From contig CBDCSI010000001.1 in the NCBI GenBank assembly GCA_965221505.1, positions 868,001 to 932,000 of the forward strand: a stretch of DNA of 64,000 nucleotides, read 5' to 3'. The position numbers were made by a program, and so were the translations under genes. Below the pieces are notes generated by a model. That model was not told where the DNA came from. It worked only from the letters and a program-made list of their open reading frames with translations, and made no database searches. Of the stretch, positions 30,001 to 36,000 are shown piece by piece. The stretch is from CAZPXZ01 sp965221505. Its GTDB lineage: Bacteria; Pseudomonadota; Alphaproteobacteria; Rhodobacterales; CAZPXZ01. The first letter of the stretch is position 1. Every line of letters begins with the position of its first letter.

Positions 30001-33000
30001 GGCGGTGACGAAGTTCTCCGATTCCGAATGGGACGTCGAGGCGTCAGGCGGCAACCTTGCGAGCCTGAACGGAACGATCACGCTCGGCTTCGCGAGCGCG
30101 CAGGACATCGTCGATGCGGCGGGCAACGCGCTCTCGACCGCGAGCGCGCCCAGTCCGAACGAGACCTCGTTCGTGCTCGACAACACGGCGCCGACGGTCT
30201 CGAAGATCGAACGGCAGGCCCCGGACGCTTCGCCCACCAATGCCGACACCCTGACTTGGCGGGTGACGTTCAGCGAGAGCGTAGCAAACGTGACCGGCGG
30301 CGACTTCACGGTGACTGGCGCGGGAAGCGTGAGCCGGACGGTGACGAAGCGCTCCGATTCGGAGTGGGACGTCGAAGCCTCAGGCGGCAATCTCGCCGAC
30401 CTGAACGCCGCCGTCACGCTCGACTTCTCGAGCGACCGGGACATCGCCGATGCGGCGGGCAACGCGCTCTCTACCTCCGGCACCCCATCGCCGAACGAGA
30501 CTGCGTACCTGCTCGACAACACGGCGCCGACGGTTTCGAGAATCGAACGGTTGGATCCGACGAGTTCGCCGACCAGCGAGGACTCGGTGACCTGGCGGGT
30601 GACCTTCAGCGAGGCGGTGGTCGCAGTTACCGACGGCGACTTCACCGTGACCGGAACGGGGGCGGGAGACGTCACCCGGACGGTGTCGAAGCGCTCGGAC
30701 TCCGAATGGGACGTCGAAGCGTCGGGCGGCAACCTCGCCGAACTCAACGAGACGATCACGCTGGGGTTCGCCGGCGACCGGGACATCTCGGATGCGGCCG
30801 GCAACGCGCTCTCGACCGCCGGGACGCCCGACCCGAACGACAACACCTTCGAGCTGGAGAACGGGGCGCCGACGGTAGCGAAGATCGAACGCCACGATCC
30901 GGGCGACTCGCCTACCAATGCGGATGCGGTGACCTGGCGCGTCACCTTCAGCGAGGAGGTGGTCAACGTGTCTGCCGGCGACTTCACGGTTACCGGAACG
31001 GGAGTCGGAGATCCGACGATCGAAGTCACGAAGAGCGCAGCCGCGGTCTGGGACGTGAAGGCGTCCGGCGGCAATCTCGCCGGCCTGGACGCGACCGTCA
31101 CGCTCGGCTTCGACGGCACGCAGGACATCGAGGATCTGGCCGGCAACGCGCTCTCGACTGCCGGCACGCCCAGCCCCAACGAGAACGCCTACGTGCTGGA
31201 CAACGAGGCGCCGACGCTGGAGCGGGTGTCGCGAGACGCGCCGAGGGCCGTACGCACCAACGCCGACGAAGTGACCTGGAGCGTCTCTTTCGGCGAGGAT
31301 CTCGAGAACGTCGACGAGAGCGACTTCGTCGTGAGCGGCGCCGGGAGCGTGACCCTGGAGGTGACCGCGACTCTGGGGAGTTCGACCTTCGACGTGAAGG
31401 CCTCGGGGGGCGCTCTGGCGGGGATGAACGGCACCGTCACGCTCGGCCTCGCCGGCACGCAGGATATCGCCGACCCGGCCGGCAACCGCCTGTCGACCGC
31501 TGCGACGCCGACGACCTACGAGAATACCTACGTCATCGACAATGCGGCGCCGTCGGTCTCCGGGATCGAACGCCGGACCCCGGAGAGTTCTCCGACCGCC
31601 GCGGACGAAGTCACCTGGCGGGTGACCTTCAGCGAGGGAGTGACCGGTGTGGACGGGGCTGACTTCACCGCGACCGGCGTCGGCGCCGGATCGGTGACCG
31701 TCGCAGCTTCGAAGAGCACGGATTCGGTGTGGGACGTGAAGGCGTCGGGCGGCGCCCTCGCAAACCTGAACTCCACGATCACGCTCGGCTTCGCCGTCGG
31801 ACAGGATATCGAGGACGCAGCGGGCAACCGTCTCGCGACCGGCGGCACGCCGGACCCGAACGACAATACGTACGTATTCGACAACGCTGCGCCGACGGTC
31901 GCGATGATCGAACGCCTGACGCCTTCGACCTCGCCGACCAGCGCGGACGCGGTGACCTGGCGGATCACCTTCAGCGAAGCGGTGGCGAACGTGACCGACG
32001 GCGACTTTTCGGTGACCGGGACCGGTGCGGGAGACGTGTCGCGGACGGTGACGAAGCGCACCGATACGGAATGGGACGTGAAGGCGTCGGGCGGCAACCT
32101 CGCGAACCTGAACGGAACGATCACGCTCGGCTTCGCCGGCGGACAGGATATCGAGGACATGGCGGGCAACCGTCTCTCGACCGTCGGGACGCCCAGTCCG
32201 AACGAGAACGCGTTTGAAATCGAGAACACTGCGCCGACGGTCTCGAGGATCGAGCGCCACGACCCGTCGGGTACGCCGACCAACGCGGACGCGGTTACCT
32301 GGCGGATCACCTTCAGCGAGGCGGTGGTCGACGTGTCCGGCGGCGATTTCACGGTCTCCGGCGCCGGCGCGGTTGCGAAGACGGTCACCAGGCACACGGA
32401 CTCGGAGTGGGACGTGAAGGCGTCGGGCGGCAATCTGGCGAACCTGAACGGCACCGTCACGCTCGGCTTCGCCGGCGGACAGGACATCGCGGACCTGGCG
32501 GGCAACCGTCTCTCGACCGTCGGCACGCCCAGCCCGAACGAGAACGCGTTCGCGATCGAGAACACGGCGCCGACGGTGTCGAAGATCGAGCGCAAGTCGC
32601 CCGCCGCTTCGCCCACGAACGCGGATGCGGTGACCTGGCGGATCACCTTCAGCGAGGACGTGGTCAACGTGAGCGGCGGCGACTTCACGGTGTCCGGGAC
32701 GGGCATCGGTGCCGTAAGCGTCTCGGCGACCCGGGAGAGCGCCTCCGAGTGGGACGTGGAGGCCTCGGGCGGCAACCTGGCCGGTCTGGAGGGCACGATC
32801 ACCCTCGGCTTCGCCTCCGAGGGGGACATCCGGGATCTGGCCGGCAACGCGCTTTCTACCTCCGGCACGCCCAGCCCCAACGACGATACGTTCGCGATCG
32901 AGAACACGGCGCCGACGGTCTCGAAGATCGAGCGCCGGACGCCGTCGACGTCGCCGACCGCGGCGGACGAGTTGACCTGGCGGGTGACCTTCAGCGAAGC

Positions 33001-36000
33001 GGTCAAGGCCGTGGACGGCGACGACTTCGCCGTGTCCGGCGCCGGTAGTGCGAAGGTCGAAGCGGACGAGGTATCGGCGACCGTATGGGACGTGTCGGCC
33101 TCTGGCGGCGACCTGGCGAACCTGAACGGAACCGTCGCGCTCGGCATTGCGCACGACCGGGACGTCACCGACCTGGCGGGCAACGCGCTCTCGACCGCGG
33201 GCACGCCCAGCCCGAACGAAAACGCCTATGTCCTCGACAACGCGGCGCCGACGGTTTCGAAGATCGAGCGGCAGTCGCCTGCGACCTCGCCGACCAACGC
33301 CGACACGGTCACCTGGCGGGTGACGTTCAGCGAGAGCGTGATCCGCGTAAACTGGGCGGACTTCAGCGTCGGCGGGACCACGGCGACGCTTACGGCTACG
33401 GCAAACGGAAACTCGACCACCGAATTTGACGTGACCGCCTCGGGCGGCGATCTCGCCGGGCTGACCGGCACCGTCACCCTCGGCTTCGAGAGCGGGCAAG
33501 ACATCGCCGACGCGGCCGGCAACGGCTTGTCGACCGACGGCGCGCCGTCGCCGAACGACGACACCTATGTGCTGGACAACACGGCGCCGACGGTCTCGAA
33601 GATCGAACGCTCCAGGCCGGAGAGCGAACGTACCAACAGCGATTTCCTGACCTGGCGGATCACCTTCTCCGAAAACGTGTCCAATGTGGACTCGACCGAC
33701 TTCACGGCGACCGGGGCGGGCGTCGGAGACGTGACGATTTCCGTCTCGAAGAGCTCCGGTTCGGTGTGGTCCGTGACCGCTCGAGACGGCAATCTGGCGG
33801 ACTTGAACGCGACCGTCGCGCTCGGCTTTGCGAGCGGGCAAGACATTGCCGACGAGCTCGGCAACCGATTGTCCGCTTCGGGCACGCCGTCGCCGGACGA
33901 CCGGACGTTCGTATTGGACAACGCCGCCCCGACGATATCGAGCATCGAACGCCTCGAGCCGGCGGCGCTTCGAACCAACGCGGATTCGGTCACCTGGCGG
34001 GTATCGTTCAGCGAAGCGGTGGAGAACGTGAGTTCGTCCGACTTCACGGTCACCGGCACGGGCGCCGGAAGCGTGTCCCGGACGGTGACGAAGGTCTCGG
34101 ATTCGGTCTGGGACGTGAAGGCGTCGGACGGCAACCTGGCCAACCTGAGCGCCACCGTCACGCTCGGCATCGCGAGCGGACAGAGCGTCGCCGACGTCGC
34201 CGGCAACGGCCTCACGACGTCCGGGACGCCGGACCCGAACGAGACGACCTACGAGATCGAGAATACGGCGCCGACGGTCTCGAAGATCGAGCGCCGAGAT
34301 CCGGCGACGTCGCCGACCAACGCAAACCGCGTGACCTGGCGGGTGACGTTCAGCGAATCGGTGGAGAACGTCGGTTCGGCCGACTTCACGGTGACCGGGA
34401 CGGGCGCGGGAGCCGTGACGCGGACGGTGACGAGGGTCACCGGCACGACGGTCGCCGATTCGGTGTACGACGTGCAGGCGTCGGGCGGCAATCTCGCCGG
34501 CCTGAACGCGACGGTCACCCTCGGCTTCGCGACGGACCAGGACATCGTGGATCAGGCGGGCAACGGTCTCTCGACCGCCGGCACGCCCGACCCGAACGAG
34601 AGCGATTACGCGCTCGACAACGCCGCCCCGACGGTCACGAAGATCGAACGCCAGACGCCTTCGACCTCGCCGACCGCCTCGGACCGGGTTACCTGGCGGG
34701 TCACTTTCAGCGAGACCGTCGTCGAAGTGGACGAGACCGACTTCGCCGTCTCCGGCTCCGGCCTCGGCGACGCGGTCCTGTCGGTATCCGGCCGCGACGA
34801 GGTCTGGGACGTGCAGGCGTCGGGCGGCAATCTGGCCGACCTGAACGGGACGATCGCCCTCGGCTTCGCTTCCGGTCGCAATATCGGGGATCAGGCAGGC
34901 AACCTGCTGTCGACCGCCGGGACGCCCGACCCCGACCACAGGACTTACGTGATCGACAACGCGGCGCCGACCGTGACGGTCAGCGGGGTGCCGATCCGCA
35001 CTACCGGCGCGTTCGCCGTGACCGTCGCGTTCTCCGAGCCGATGACAGGCTTCGACGCGAGCGACGTGAGCGTAAGCGGAGGCGCGAAGGGCGCGCTTGC
35101 CGAAACGGAGCCGAATCGGATCTGGACGCTGGTCGTCACGCCCGGCGCCGACTACAGCGTATCGGTCGGCGCCGGCGTGGCGAACGATCTCGCGGGGATC
35201 GGCAACCAGGCGTCCGAAACCCTGTCCGGCTACTACACCGACGACAACGCCGGTCCGACTCTCGCGTCGATCGCGCGGTCGAGCCCGACCTCCGAATACA
35301 CCAACGGCAGCGCGGCGACCTGGCGGGTGACCTTCGACGAGGAGGTCACCGGCGTGGACGCGGACGATTTCGTCGTCACCGGCGGCGGCAACGTGACCGT
35401 TGCGGCGGAACAGGCAACGGTGGGCGGCAAGGCGTCAGAGAGGACCTATGACGTGTCGATCTCCGGCGGCAGCCTGGCGACCACGAACGGAACGGTCTCG
35501 CTCGGCCTCGCGTCGGGTGCGACGATCCGCGACAACGTGGAGAACGCGCTGACGGATCGCTCGCTGCCGTCCGACGGCGCCGCCGAGAACACGTACGTCT
35601 TCGATCATCAGCCGCCGACGGTACGTATCACGGGCCTGCCGCTGAATCCGGTGCGGACCTTCACTGCCACGATCACGTTCTCCGAGCCCGTTTCCGGCTT
35701 CGACGCCTCGGACGTCGAACTGACGAACGGCATCAAGGGAGACCTCGCCGAAGCGACCGCCGGCACGGTCTGGACGCTGCCGATAACCCGGGTCAGTCGC
35801 GACGAAATCACGCTCACGGTGCCGGCCGGCGTTGCGCAGGATCGCGCCGGCAACCCGAACCTCGAGTCCGGGCAGGGCCTGGTGGCCCGGATCGACCCGA
35901 TCGAGCGGCAGGTCGTGAAGCAGTCGGTGGCAGGCGCGGTGCAGGCGGCATCCGCCAGTGCGGCGGCGACCGTCGCCGTGCGTTTCGACGCTCCCGTGTC

